A model generated the notes under the pieces. The model was not told the DNA's origin. It did not search any database and saw nothing but the letters and a program-made list of their open reading frames with translations. A stretch of 64,000 bases of DNA. It comes from CAYYYP01 sp964475985. GTDB lineage: Bacteria > Bdellovibrionota > UBA1018 > CAYHWW01. The stretch lies in the NCBI GenBank assembly GCA_964475985.1, contig CAYYYP010000001.1:1-64000 (forward strand), in the 5' to 3' direction. Below are positions 17,765 to 26,612 of the stretch, piece after piece. How positions within the stretch are numbered: the first letter of the stretch is position 1; each line of letters starts with the position of its first letter. A program made the translations under genes and the position numbers.

Positions 17765-18262
17765 ATGGTTTTTTTACGCAATCTCTGGGCATTTTTAATG
17801 GGTCTACTAGCTGGGGCCATGACTTTTGTGGAAGCCTCCGCCATCATTTCGTGGAAAGTGGATTCCCAGAACTTTCTTTTGCTCGCTAAACTCTTTGATA
17901 AGACGGGCCCCTATTTCTTCACTTTCCTAGGTGCCTTGCTTGGATTGGGCTCACTTTTTTTATTGATCGATCTCTGGAAGGAAACCCGGCTTGTTCCCGA
18001 TCCATGGACTCAGCCTTGGGCCACGGCCATTCCCGTGGTGGCAGTTTTAGGAATTTTGGCGCTTCTACGTTTGCAGCTTTTACCGATGCTTGCACTGGAT
18101 TTGGAAAGAGTTACCACCGATGAACTTGATTCCATTCTTCAACAGTGGGTGGTCATTTACGGGCTCGCAACGGCAGCTGGGCTTTTAGGATTTTTATTCT
18201 CAAGCAGGGCTTCCCTTCGTTATGCACAAATGACGGGAATTTCTCTCTTCAGACAAAGATAA
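17765..18262 (+). CDS. Four-helix integral membrane protein, unknown function
   Basis: 165 aa from ATG 17765, which has SD GTGGAGGT 4 nt ahead; an earlier in-frame GTG at 17717 lacks one. Four hydrophobic segments are visible: LWAFLMGLLAGAMTFVEA, FFTFLGALLGLGSLFLLI, AIPVVAVLGILALLRLQ, and VIYGLATAAGLLGFLF. The arrangement resembles small DUF-type inner-membrane proteins, but no family could be assigned. It ends 16 nt before the nitroreductase gene, so co-transcription is likely. Confidence 0.7.
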   Translation: MVFLRNLWAFLMGLLAGAMTFVEASAIISWKVDSQNFLLLAKLFDKTGPYFFTFLGALLGLGSLFLLIDLWKETRLVPDPWTQPWATAIPVVAVLGILALLRLQLLPMLALDLERVTTDELDSILQQWVVIYGLATAAGLLGFLFSSRASLRYAQMTGISLFRQR

Positions 18263-18278
18263 GCGGCGGAAAAATAAG

Positions 18279-18881
18279 TTGGATTTTACGACTCTCAATC
18301 ATACCCGAAGAAGCATCAGGGATTACGACCCCGGTTTCAAAATTGATCGCATCACTTTAGAGAGGCTTTTGAACGAAGCCGCATTGGCGCCGTCCGCTTA
18401 CAATATGCAAGGTTACAAAGTGATCGCAGTGCTTTCGCCAGAAGAAAAACAGAAACTTCACGGCGTAGCCATGAAACAACCTCAAGTCCTGGACGCTTCG
18501 GCCATGTTGATCATTTTAGGGAATCTTCATGCATATAAGGGACTTCGTCATATTTTAGAACAAAGCCCTGGGATGCCGCCCCATCTCGTGGACGCGCAGC
18601 CTCGGGACGCGGAAAAAAATCACGGCGAAAATCTGCAAAAGCAGCGGGATGAAGCACTACGCACGGCTTCGCTTTTTGCCATGAATTTTATGCTCGCCGC
18701 CGGCAATGAAGGTTGGTCCACAGGCCCCATGATTGGTTTTGATGTCGATGGAGTTTGCCGGGAATTTGGCATTGAACACCCCTACTTTCCCATGATGCTC
18801 ATCAGTATTGGGAAAGCTACAAAAGTCCTCGGCGCTCGAGGTTTTCGTAAGCCTGCTTTTGAGTTTACTGAGTTTCGCTAA
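18279..18881 (+). CDS. Nitroreductase-family flavoprotein
   Basis: 200 aa, TTG start with a purine-rich GGCGGA about 10 nt ahead. The N-terminus has the family signature HTRRSIRDYDPGF, contacting FMN phosphate, then LLNEAALAPSAYNMQGYKVI, typical of NfsB/NfnB-type FMN enzymes. The C-terminal GKATKVLGARGFRKP matches the family's closing FMN-binding segment. It likely reduces nitro, quinone or similar substrates with NAD(P)H in the cytoplasm; the physiological substrate cannot be read from sequence. Probably co-transcribed with the membrane protein just upstream. Confidence 0.85.
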   Translation: MDFTTLNHTRRSIRDYDPGFKIDRITLERLLNEAALAPSAYNMQGYKVIAVLSPEEKQKLHGVAMKQPQVLDASAMLIILGNLHAYKGLRHILEQSPGMPPHLVDAQPRDAEKNHGENLQKQRDEALRTASLFAMNFMLAAGNEGWSTGPMIGFDVDGVCREFGIEHPYFPMMLISIGKATKVLGARGFRKPAFEFTEFR

Positions 18882-18953
18882 GGAAAGTGCTTGGAAGCAA
18901 GCCTACTTCAGGATAGTTTTAGGCGACCATTTTGGTTGACAGGTTGGTTGTAA

Positions 18954-19030
18954 GACTCCGTAGCTCAGTCGGATAGAGCATCTGCCTTCTAAGCAGAGGG
19001 TCGCAAGTTCGAATCTTGCCGGAGTCGCCA
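18954..19030 (+). tRNA. tRNA-Arg (anticodon TCT)
   Basis: Acceptor GACTCCG (18954-18960) pairs with CGGAGTC (19020-19026), discriminator G, encoded CCA (19028-19030). D arm AGCTCAGTCGGATAGAGC; anticodon stem TCTGC/GCAGA with loop CTTCTAA gives TCT (reads AGA); T arm with AAGTTCGAATCTT. The downstream 23-mer begins inside its CCA. Confidence 0.95.
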
Positions 19031-19050
19031 CTTGTCTTTTTCGCGCCTGG
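19028..19050 (+). repeat. 23-nt repeat behind tRNA-Arg (copy 2)
   Basis: Identical over all 23 positions to 879-901 behind tRNA-Thr. Here its first three bases are the tRNA's own CCA. The sequences diverge after CGCCTGG. It lies 15 nt beyond the convergent ftsH stop and may serve as terminator. Confidence 0.6.
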
Positions 19051-19065
19051 ACTTCGCCGGATCGG

Positions 19066-20988
19066 TTAGGCTCCATCACCTTTGGAGATGATGTTTTTTT
19101 TGAGTCGATCTGTCTCAGCGTGAAACAAACCTGCTCGCAACTGTTCATTTGATGAACTAACGCGAGCCTGTTCCTGCAACCATAAATTTTTAAGATAAGG
19201 TCCGTCCAAGGTCTCCTTCTCCACGAGAACATGAGCCGTTGTTTCTACAAAACGTCGATATTGCCTTACGATTTTTACGGCCCGAAAAAAAGCGCGCCCC
19301 ACAATATCACGAATTTCCTTATCAATGCCTTGAGCCGTGGCTTCACTATAGTTGAAGCCACCGCCAGGATCGTGATTTCCCAGCAGTGGAGTTCCTTCGC
19401 GCTCATACATCACCGGGCCAAGGCTCTCGCTCATGCCGAACCGTACGACCATTGCACGGGCTAAATCCGTCGCATGCTCCAAGTCATCAACAGCACCGGT
19501 TGAAACTTCATCGAAGAAAACGCTCTCCGATGCCCGACCACCAAGGAAAACCGCCACCTTTCGTTCAAGTTCCTTCGAATCCAGCAAGTACCGATCCTCC
19601 AAGGGACGGCGCATGGTATAACCTAAGGCACCTCTGCCGCGGGGAAGAACGCTTACTTTGTGGATGATTTCCTCGGCGGGCTCCAAGACGAGGGACACCA
19701 CCACATGTCCGACTTCATGAAATGCAACGCGATTTTTTTCTGCTAGATTTAATACGCGGCTCTTGCGCTCAAGCCCCCCCACGATTCTTTCAATACCGGC
19801 GGTAAAATCCGTCTCTTCAACTTGGTCAGCACCTCGACGAGTCGCAATAAGCGCTGCTTCGTTCACCAAATTGGCAAGATCGGCACCAGAAAATCCTGTG
19901 GTCAGCGAAGCAATTTTTTCAAGGGAAACTCTTTGAACGACTCTGATTGATCGACAATGAATTTTGAGGATCGCCTCACGCCCCTTTCGATCTGACATAT
20001 CAACCATGATCTGCTTGTCGAATCGGCCCGAACGAAGCAGTGCAGGATCAAGAATTTCCGGACGGTTTGTGGCCGAAAGTAGAATGACACCCCGGGACGG
20101 ATCGAAGCCATCAAGCTCCGCAAGCAGTTGATTGAGGGTCTGTTCCTTCTCATCATTAGCACCACTTGCCATGGCGGCAAGTCCACGGGCCTTACCCAAT
20201 GCATCAAGCTCATCGATGAATATAATACAAGGTATCTGTTCCCTTGCCTTTGCAAACAAATCCCTCACCCGTGCTGCCCCAAGCCCTACGAACATTTCTA
20301 CAAACTCTGATCCGTTAATAGAAAAAAATGGCACTTGCGCTTCCCCTGCCACGGCCCTTGCCAGCAGAGTTTTACCCGTACCCGGCGGACCTACGAGAAG
20401 CACACCCTTTGGTAGACGTCCGCCAAGACGACTATATTTTGAAGGATCCTTGAGGAAATCCACGATTTCCTGAAGCTCAGCTTTGGCTTCATCAACACCT
20501 GCAACATCGCTAAATTTAATCTTGAGATCGCGCTCAACGTAGACTTTGGCCTTGGACTTTTCCAATGATAGGAAATGACTCTGCCCCCTTCCTCTAACCG
20601 CAATGAACCACCAGCCGACTAACATCAAAAGCGGAAATCCAAACCCATAAAGAACATCTAACCAGCGTCGGTTTGTCTTCAATGCTTCAAAACTTACTCC
20701 ACTTTTCTCAAGTTTCTCCTCCAGAGCGGGATCTTCCATTCGCACCGCAACGTAACGATTTGGGCGGCCTTGCGGCGCCTCCCGCAACGTACCTTCAATG
20801 CGATCTTCCGCTACGATTACGGAGTTGAATTTCTTTTCGGTTAACATCGTCAGAAACTGGCTATAGGGTATAGTTTCCGCCTGTCCACGGTAGGCAAGAA
20901 GGTTGAAAACCAAAGTAAGGACAATCAGGGAGGCGAACAGAATGGCGATGGTTACGCCATCCCTGGGACCAACATTTACTTTTTTCAT
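19066..20988 (-). CDS. ftsH: ATP-dependent zinc metalloprotease FtsH
   Basis: 640 aa. Two transmembrane helices near the N-terminus (AILFASLIVLTLVFNLLAY and GFGFPLLMLVGWWFI) flank a periplasmic domain. The AAA+ module has Walker A GPPGTGKT (about residue 201), Walker B CIIFIDELDALG, and SRH-type ATNRPEILDPALLRSGRFD. The zinc protease domain has HEVGH (about residue 423) instead of the usual HEAGH, with a third ligand in the ATDLARAMV region. FtsH degrades membrane and short-lived cytoplasmic proteins. SD AGGGTG precedes the ATG. The DALGKARG stretch after Walker B differs from the common DAVGRQRG, so it may be a secondary FtsH paralogue. Confidence 0.95.
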   Translation of the reverse strand: MKKVNVGPRDGVTIAILFASLIVLTLVFNLLAYRGQAETIPYSQFLTMLTEKKFNSVIVAEDRIEGTLREAPQGRPNRYVAVRMEDPALEEKLEKSGVSFEALKTNRRWLDVLYGFGFPLLMLVGWWFIAVRGRGQSHFLSLEKSKAKVYVERDLKIKFSDVAGVDEAKAELQEIVDFLKDPSKYSRLGGRLPKGVLLVGPPGTGKTLLARAVAGEAQVPFFSINGSEFVEMFVGLGAARVRDLFAKAREQIPCIIFIDELDALGKARGLAAMASGANDEKEQTLNQLLAELDGFDPSRGVILLSATNRPEILDPALLRSGRFDKQIMVDMSDRKGREAILKIHCRSIRVVQRVSLEKIASLTTGFSGADLANLVNEAALIATRRGADQVEETDFTAGIERIVGGLERKSRVLNLAEKNRVAFHEVGHVVVSLVLEPAEEIIHKVSVLPRGRGALGYTMRRPLEDRYLLDSKELERKVAVFLGGRASESVFFDEVSTGAVDDLEHATDLARAMVVRFGMSESLGPVMYEREGTPLLGNHDPGGGFNYSEATAQGIDKEIRDIVGRAFFRAVKIVRQYRRFVETTAHVLVEKETLDGPYLKNLWLQEQARVSSSNEQLRAGLFHAETDRLKKNIISKGDGA

Positions 20989-21063
20989 TGATAATCACCC
21001 TGCAACTCGTGTTCCAATTTCGACGTAAATCACCAGCAGTTTCCAAAGTGCGAATGACCAATA

Positions 21064-21419
21064 TCGGATTCAATGGACTCAGTTTATGGATGAAAAAAAA
21101 TAAAACCCCCAGGACAGGTCAGACGAGGTTGGCCGCGGTGAAAGCCATTCGCGCCGAGAAAACGAATGAAATCATAGCTGCTGTAGAGACTGTTTCGAAG
21201 CTGGTTGACCGTCTTCTGAAGAAGAATCTTGTTAAGAAGTCTGAGTTCTTTGAGGATCGCCGCTACCAAGAAATTCACCTTACAGCCAAAGCAATTCAAC
21301 TGGTTCCCAGGTTTTCGGGTATCGCCGACGAGAATGATGCAAAGTTTTTTTCGGTTCTATCAGAATCGGAACGATGTGAAAGAGTAAGACTTAGGAGCGA
21401 ATGGGCGTGCAAACTCTGA
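21064..21419 (+). pseudogene. MarR-family regulator remnant
   Basis: The frame encodes the C-terminal half of a MarR repressor: VSKLVDRLLKKNLVKKSEFF (recognition helix and wing start), EDRRYQEIHLTAKAIQLV (wing, with the family's D-R-R and L-T), then ADENDAKFFSVLSESER (dimerisation helix). The N-terminal dimerisation helix and first DNA-binding helices are missing, and the frame in front is low-complexity and overlaps the ftsH start. I read it as a decayed or truncated gene at the edge of the accessory block. Confidence 0.6.
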
Positions 21420-21689
21420 TTGTTGGCGGCGCCCACTTCATGGCACCGAAACTCAATAGCCAATGCCACATGGTTGGGGATACACTTAGATCTTTGCCGG
21501 AAAGAGCGCGTGCACCAGCTACGATCCGTCGCGACATCACTGACGCGGGCATGCATGAAAGCCCTCGTCACGAGACGAAAAGTCTCATCCGGCCGATGCT
21601 TTGTCCCAATGGAAATAGCGTTAAGTCGTTATTCTCCTTTGGGGTTCTTGGAATGCGTATTGCAGTAATGCGACTCACGGGAAGTCATT
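21420..21689. other. Non-coding stretch between MarR remnant and ArsR operator
   Basis: No supported gene. Short open frames here have no recognisable protein features. The stretch sits at the left border of the accessory block and may be decayed sequence. No transposase, tRNA or direct repeat typical of an integration site was seen. Confidence 0.4.
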
Positions 21690-21749
21690 CATAACATAAT
21701 ATCAATGTAATATTATTTAGACATAATATTACATTGATATTATGTTATG
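21690..21749. promoter_or_regulatory. Perfect 27-bp inverted repeat, double operator of ArsR/BigR-type regulator
   Basis: Arms 21690-21716 and 21723-21749 are exact reverse complements around a 6-nt loop (TTAGAC). Each arm also contains its own palindrome ATAATAT-N7-ATATTAT (21696-21716 and 21723-21743), i.e. two adjacent operator-sized sites. It lies just before the arsR start at 21771 and is A/T-rich like known BigR/SqrR targets. A related 22-bp palindrome precedes the second regulator at 37078-37099. Confidence 0.75.
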
Positions 21750-21770
21750 AGCAGGAGGCTTAGGGATAAA

Positions 21771-22073
21771 ATGCCGAAATCAAGCGTCATGAAGGCGATT
21801 TTGGGAAAATGCGAAGATGTGAGTCAGGTGTTCAAGTCACTGTCACATCCAGTGAGGTTAAAGGTGCTCTGTTTTGTGATTGATGGAGAAAAGAGTGTAA
21901 ACGAACTTACGGAATTTTGCGGCATCTCGCAGTCCGCGATGTCGCAACTTCTAAACCGCATGCGGGCCGAAGGCATCGTGAACTCCCGCAAGGACGGGAC
22001 CTACGTTTACTACGGTATTGCTGACGCCAATATCGTTAAGCTTTTGCGGGCGATCAAGGAGATCTACTGTTGA
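21771..22073 (+). CDS. ArsR-family persulfide-sensing repressor (BigR/SqrR type)
   Basis: 100 aa from ATG 21771, which has AGGGAT 3 nt ahead; an upstream ATG at 21747 lies inside the operator repeat without SD. Winged-helix ArsR fold: FKSLSHPVRLKVLCFV, recognition helix SQSAMSQLLNRMRAEGIV, wing SRKDGTYVYYGI. Cys34 and Cys100 (the last residue) are 66 apart, the same spacing as the dithiol pair of SqrR (C41/C107) and BigR (C42/C108), which form a tetrasulfide bond on sensing persulfide and release DNA. It also has Cys14 and Cys50, matched in the paralogue at 36776. First gene of the operon; its stop overlaps the tolC-like start by 4 nt. Confidence 0.85.
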   Translation: MPKSSVMKAILGKCEDVSQVFKSLSHPVRLKVLCFVIDGEKSVNELTEFCGISQSAMSQLLNRMRAEGIVNSRKDGTYVYYGIADANIVKLLRAIKEIYC

Positions 22074-23413
22074 GACATTTTAGAATTCGAATCATAGAAT
22101 CAGTTCTCTTCTCGCTTCTGGTTTCGTCGCCGCTGGTGGTCGCAGCCGAAAGCTCGTCAACCTACTCCTTTGCCGATGTTTGGCGTTTTGCCAAAGCGCG
22201 TTCGCCCGAGATCACTGCGGCTGATCATGAGCTTCAGGCGGCGAAAATCAATGAAGCGCGCCAGTCCCGTCATTGGTATCCTCGGGTGTATGCCGAGGGG
22301 CGTGTATTTTCTACAAACGATCCCGCTTTGACTTTCATGTCGCTTTTGGGTCAGCGTCAGATCGCGGCTCCTGATTTTTCGCCTAGTGCGCTCAATCAGC
22401 CGGGCAACGGGGTTTTTGAGCGCGGCACTCTCGGGTTCGATCTTCCACTATTTGAAGGTGGCGCAAAGATGGCTGCAGCCGATGCTGCTACTCACGCGGC
22501 TGAAGCCAGCCGCCATGGAAGGAACTCCGCTCAGAACAAACAGTATGCGGAGATCGCGACTGCCTACGTTTCTCTGCTAGTTCTCGAAAGTCAACGCCGA
22601 GAGCTTTCTCAGCTTGCAGACGGGGTGAAAGACACGCTTGATCGCTACAGGATCGGAGCAAAATCAAACCCAGTGGGCTATTCGGGGCTCTTGGGTCTGA
22701 AAAATCTGAGGAATCGAATTCAGGGGCTGCTAGTTGATAACGAAGCGAAGCGCAGTGAGATTCGTGATCGAGTGCGGGTTGTTGCGACGGATCTGCCCTC
22801 TGATTGGACTCCGATCTCGGAAGATTTAGGGACCTTCATCGAGAAGCACATGCCCTCGACGGTTAAAGCAGGCCGTTCCGCTTCTGAAAATGTGGCTTAT
22901 GCGACTGCCGAAGCGATGGAAAAAATGAAGGGTGCAGAGAGAGCCAGGTTTCTTCCAAAGATCGGGCTCTTTGGCACCGGCGATCTTTACGGCGGGAGCA
23001 GAAACACGGCCACGAGCTACACGGGTGGAGCCTACGTTCAATGGGATCTGTTTTCGGCGCAGAATTTCGGCGCTATGGGACAAGCCGAGCATCAAGCCGC
23101 CGCTGCACTCGCAAGAGCTGACGGCGAGAGCCGGCGCGCCGAACTCGCTCGTTCGGGTGCAAGACACGCAATAGGCAGTTTGGAAAAGAACCTGACCCTG
23201 ATGGATGAAAGCGCGAAGCTCCTCCAGGAGCAGACGACGACCGCGCGAGGGCTCTTTCGGAACGGGTCAATTACAGCCATGCAATTGGTCGAGGTCCTGG
23301 CTCGTAGAGCGGATCTGCTGACGAGCCGGGCTGATGCCCAGCTTGGCCTCATCCAGGCGCGCGCTACCCTATTTACATATGCTGCCGCTGACGAGGTACT
23401 CCATGAAGAATAA
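22070..23413 (+). CDS. TolC-family outer-membrane efflux protein
   Basis: 447 aa, TTG start overlapping the regulator's stop. Signal peptide (SVLFSLLVSSPLVVAAESS). Then two structural repeats with long amphipathic helices, as in TolC/OEP proteins: FADVWRFAKARSPEITAADHE..., and GLFRNGSITAMQLVEVLARR in the second repeat. Glycine- and aromatic-rich beta segments (RVYAEGRVFS, KIGLFGTGDLYGG) form the outer-membrane barrel. It should be the exit duct for the RND pump encoded next. The gene overlaps the RND start by 11 nt. Confidence 0.85.
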   Translation: MRHFRIRIIESVLFSLLVSSPLVVAAESSSTYSFADVWRFAKARSPEITAADHELQAAKINEARQSRHWYPRVYAEGRVFSTNDPALTFMSLLGQRQIAAPDFSPSALNQPGNGVFERGTLGFDLPLFEGGAKMAAADAATHAAEASRHGRNSAQNKQYAEIATAYVSLLVLESQRRELSQLADGVKDTLDRYRIGAKSNPVGYSGLLGLKNLRNRIQGLLVDNEAKRSEIRDRVRVVATDLPSDWTPISEDLGTFIEKHMPSTVKAGRSASENVAYATAEAMEKMKGAERARFLPKIGLFGTGDLYGGSRNTATSYTGGAYVQWDLFSAQNFGAMGQAEHQAAAALARADGESRRAELARSGARHAIGSLEKNLTLMDESAKLLQEQTTTARGLFRNGSITAMQLVEVLARRADLLTSRADAQLGLIQARATLFTYAAADEVLHEE

Positions 23414-26400
23414 TATTGGTTTCGCGGGAAGACTCGCGGCACAGTTCATCCACTCAAAATTGACCCCCGTCATCGCGATTGCCAGCATTCTGCTTGGTCT
23501 TTTAGCTGTTTGGCTGACGCCTAAAGAAGAAGAGCCTCAGATTTCGGTGCCGATGGTCGATATTCAAGTGGCAGCTCCGGGCTTTGAAGCCGCCGAGGTC
23601 GAGCGTCGAGTATCTGAGCCAATTGAGCGCGCGGTATGGGGGCTGGACGGTGTTGAGTATGTTTACTCAGCCAGTCGCGCCCACGGGGGACTCATTACGG
23701 TTCGCTTCAAAGTGGGCGAACCGATGGAGCCGAGTCTCGTTAAAGTTCATCACAAGCTGATGAGTATTCGTGGAGAACTTCCGGAAAATGTTCAAACCCC
23801 TGTCGTCAGATCGTTTTCAATCGACGATGTGCCTTTCCTAACGCTGACTTTTAGCTCTTCCAACCGCAGCGACTATGAGCTTCGCTCTCTGATCGCGCCG
23901 CTGGCGCGCGAGCTTTCGAGTACGCCAGACTTAAGCCGTGTTGAGCTTTTGGGCGGACGAAAGCGATCCATTCGTGTGATTGTCGAGCCAGAAAAACTCT
24001 CCGCGCGTGGCGTGTCGTTATTGTCGGTAGCTCAAGCCTTGAAGGGTAACGACGCGTTTGTTCCAGCCGGTAAGACCTGGGGCAAAAGTGAGGTATACGA
24101 TGTCGATGTCGGCGGAAGGTTAACATCGGCTGCGGCCATCGAGAATATTGCTGTGGGCAGCCGTGGCGGATCAATAGTTCGTATCCGTGACATTGCAGCC
24201 GTGATCGACGGTCCAGAGGAAATGACTCGGGCCTCGGTTCTCTTGGATAAGAGTCGTGAGAGCAGACCGGACAAAGCCGTTTCGATTGTGTTCGCAAAAA
24301 GAAAGGGTACCAACGTTGTATCGCTTGCCGCGCAGCTTTTGAAACGCGCCGAAACGTTTTCGGTCGCTCTACCTAAAGACGTGTCGATGACCGAGGTGCG
24401 AAACTACGGCTCCACTGCGGCTGATAAGTCAAAAGAGCTGATCGAGCACCTCCTTTTGGCGACGCTTTCGGTGACTGTTCTGATCGCTTTAGTGATGGGA
24501 ATACGTGCTTCGCTCGTGGTCGCTACCGCGATTCCCGTGACGCTCGCACTGACGTTAGCGATCTATTACTTCATGGGCTACACGCTCAATCGCGTGACGC
24601 TTTTTGCGCTCATTTTTTCGATCGGCATTCTCGTCGACGATGCTATCGTCGTGGTCGAAAATATCGAGCGACATCTCAAAGGGGATCACAAGCTAGGTCT
24701 GGTTCCAGCGACTTTGCGAGCGGTTTCAGAGGTCGGCAATCCTACGATTCTAGCAACCTTCACCGTGATCGCAGCTATCTTGCCGATGGCATTCGTGCGT
24801 GGGCTCATGGGGCCGTACATGAAGCCGATTCCCGTCGGTGCAAGCCTGGCGATGATCTTGTCACTGTTCGTGGCATTTATCGTGACTCCGTGGGCTGCTG
24901 TAAAACTTTTGTCCAGGCACGCCTCGAAAGAAGAAAGCCATGCAGATACTCAGGCCGAGGGGCGTCTGGATCGTCTCTATCGCGCGGTGATCGGACGGCT
25001 TCTGACCCGGCGTGGATCGGCATTGGGATTTGGCGCCGCGACGGCGGCCCTCCTGCTTGCCGCAAGTAGCTTAGTCTATTTCAAAGCCGTCAAAGTGAAG
25101 ATGCTTCCTTTTGACAATAAGAATGAGTTTCAGGTTTTAATCGACTATCCTCCGACAACGCCGCTCAAGTCGAATGTGAGCGCTTCGACCGAGCTCGCCA
25201 AAGCCCTGCTCACGAATCCGGACGTCAAGAAAGTTCAAGTGTTCGCTGGAGAGCCAGCGCCGTTTTCGTTTTCAGGCATGGTGAAGCACACTTTTCTGAG
25301 AAGTTCGGACTATCAGGCCGATCTGCAAATCGTTCTGTCTGACAAGGGGGATCGTAAGCTGTCCAGTCACCAAGTCATCGAGGCGCTTCGCCCTGTAGTC
25401 GCAAAATTCGGCCGAGAAAAAAACGCGGTCACTAAGATTCTTGAGATTCCTCCGGGGCCGCCCGTGCTCGCGACGATGCTTGCCGAAGTTTACGGGCCAG
25501 ACAAAAAAACGAGAGAACGAGTGGCTCGTGAAGTATTTGAAATTTTCAAGGCGGAGCCCAGCATCGTAGACTTGGATTCGACTTGGCGTTTGGGACGCCC
25601 GCGGCAGATCTACTCTTATGATCAAAAAATGGGAGGGCAGCTCGGAACAAGCTCAAGCCAAGTCGCAGGTATTGGACGGTTGATGTTTTCCGAAACGCCG
25701 GTAATTTCCCTGGATGACGCTTCGAGCCCCGAGGACGTGAATGTTGATCTCTCGCTTGGGCAGGCAGCGAGAGCCAGCGCACATCCTTTTTCAGGGCAGT
25801 CGTTGGGCTCCTTTGAGTCGGGTAGTGCGCGAGCGTCAGAGGTAATCAAGGCGCCGACGTTGGAGCGCAATGAAACGCTTTATCGCAAAAATCTGAAGCC
25901 CGTTTCCTATGTCATGAGTGAGTTGTCAGGAGCTGAGGAGGCGCCGGTCTACGGCATCTTAAAACTTTCGCCACAGATTAAATACCCCACTCAAACTGCG
26001 GATGTTCCCTGGGATACACGTGAGGCTGTCGTGAAGTGGGATGGTGAATGGTACATCACTTACGAAGTTTTTCGCGACTTGGGCGGCGCCTTTGCCGTCG
26101 TGATGGTGCTGATCTACATCTTGGTTCTAGGGTGGTTTCGAAGCTTCGCGGTACCGTTGATCATCATGGCTCCGATACCAATCAGCCTGATTGGCATTTT
26201 GCCGGGGCATTGGGTCACGGGGGCTTACTTCACTGCGACTTCGATGATCGGTTTTATCGCCGGGGCTGGGATCATTGTTCGTAATTCGATCATTCTCGTC
26301 GATTTCATCGAGCAGCAGCTCAATGGGGGAATGAATCTCAAAGAGGCTGTCATCAGCGCTGGGGTTCTTCGTTTCAGACCCATGCTCTTAACCGCAGCTG

Positions 26401-26612
26401 CCGTAGTTGTTGGAAGCTCGGTGATGCTCTTTGACCCAATTTTCCAGGGACTCGCCGTAAGCCTCATGTTTGGTGAGATCGCAGCAACGATCCTGAGCCG
26501 TTTTGCGGTTCCGCTCCTTTATTACTGGTTCGTTGGAAAAAGCCGCGTGCGATTCATTGAATCAAGCCGTGAGCAAGAAAAGACTGAAGAAGGAGGCGCC
26601 TATGCGCATTGA
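23403..26612 (+). CDS. RND-family efflux permease
   Basis: 1069 aa from ATG 23403; an open frame 23 codons longer lies inside tolC and was rejected. It has the AcrB/CusA architecture: first helix PVIAIASILLGLLAVWLTP, a large periplasmic loop beginning PQISVPMVDIQVAAPG, the TM4 proton-relay pair in GILVDDAIVVVENIERH (about residues 411-412), a second periplasmic loop, and TM8-12 ending LAVSLMFGEIAATILSRF. It exports small molecules using the proton gradient. Substrate cannot be read; the regulator suggests a sulfur or thiol stress link. Unusually, no periplasmic adaptor (HlyD/MFP) gene lies in this operon. Next gene overlaps by 11 nt. Confidence 0.9.
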   Translation: MKNNIGFAGRLAAQFIHSKLTPVIAIASILLGLLAVWLTPKEEEPQISVPMVDIQVAAPGFEAAEVERRVSEPIERAVWGLDGVEYVYSASRAHGGLITVRFKVGEPMEPSLVKVHHKLMSIRGELPENVQTPVVRSFSIDDVPFLTLTFSSSNRSDYELRSLIAPLARELSSTPDLSRVELLGGRKRSIRVIVEPEKLSARGVSLLSVAQALKGNDAFVPAGKTWGKSEVYDVDVGGRLTSAAAIENIAVGSRGGSIVRIRDIAAVIDGPEEMTRASVLLDKSRESRPDKAVSIVFAKRKGTNVVSLAAQLLKRAETFSVALPKDVSMTEVRNYGSTAADKSKELIEHLLLATLSVTVLIALVMGIRASLVVATAIPVTLALTLAIYYFMGYTLNRVTLFALIFSIGILVDDAIVVVENIERHLKGDHKLGLVPATLRAVSEVGNPTILATFTVIAAILPMAFVRGLMGPYMKPIPVGASLAMILSLFVAFIVTPWAAVKLLSRHASKEESHADTQAEGRLDRLYRAVIGRLLTRRGSALGFGAATAALLLAASSLVYFKAVKVKMLPFDNKNEFQVLIDYPPTTPLKSNVSASTELAKALLTNPDVKKVQVFAGEPAPFSFSGMVKHTFLRSSDYQADLQIVLSDKGDRKLSSHQVIEALRPVVAKFGREKNAVTKILEIPPGPPVLATMLAEVYGPDKKTRERVAREVFEIFKAEPSIVDLDSTWRLGRPRQIYSYDQKMGGQLGTSSSQVAGIGRLMFSETPVISLDDASSPEDVNVDLSLGQAARASAHPFSGQSLGSFESGSARASEVIKAPTLERNETLYRKNLKPVSYVMSELSGAEEAPVYGILKLSPQIKYPTQTADVPWDTREAVVKWDGEWYITYEVFRDLGGAFAVVMVLIYILVLGWFRSFAVPLIIMAPIPISLIGILPGHWVTGAYFTATSMIGFIAGAGIIVRNSIILVDFIEQQLNGGMNLKEAVISAGVLRFRPMLLTAAAVVVGSSVMLFDPIFQGLAVSLMFGEIAATILSRFAVPLLYYWFVGKSRVRFIESSREQEKTEEGGAYAH

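Noticed and set aside
21401..21694. Frame of 97 codons before the ArsR operator
   Set aside because: No domain, no SD and it ends inside the inverted repeat; treated as non-coding.
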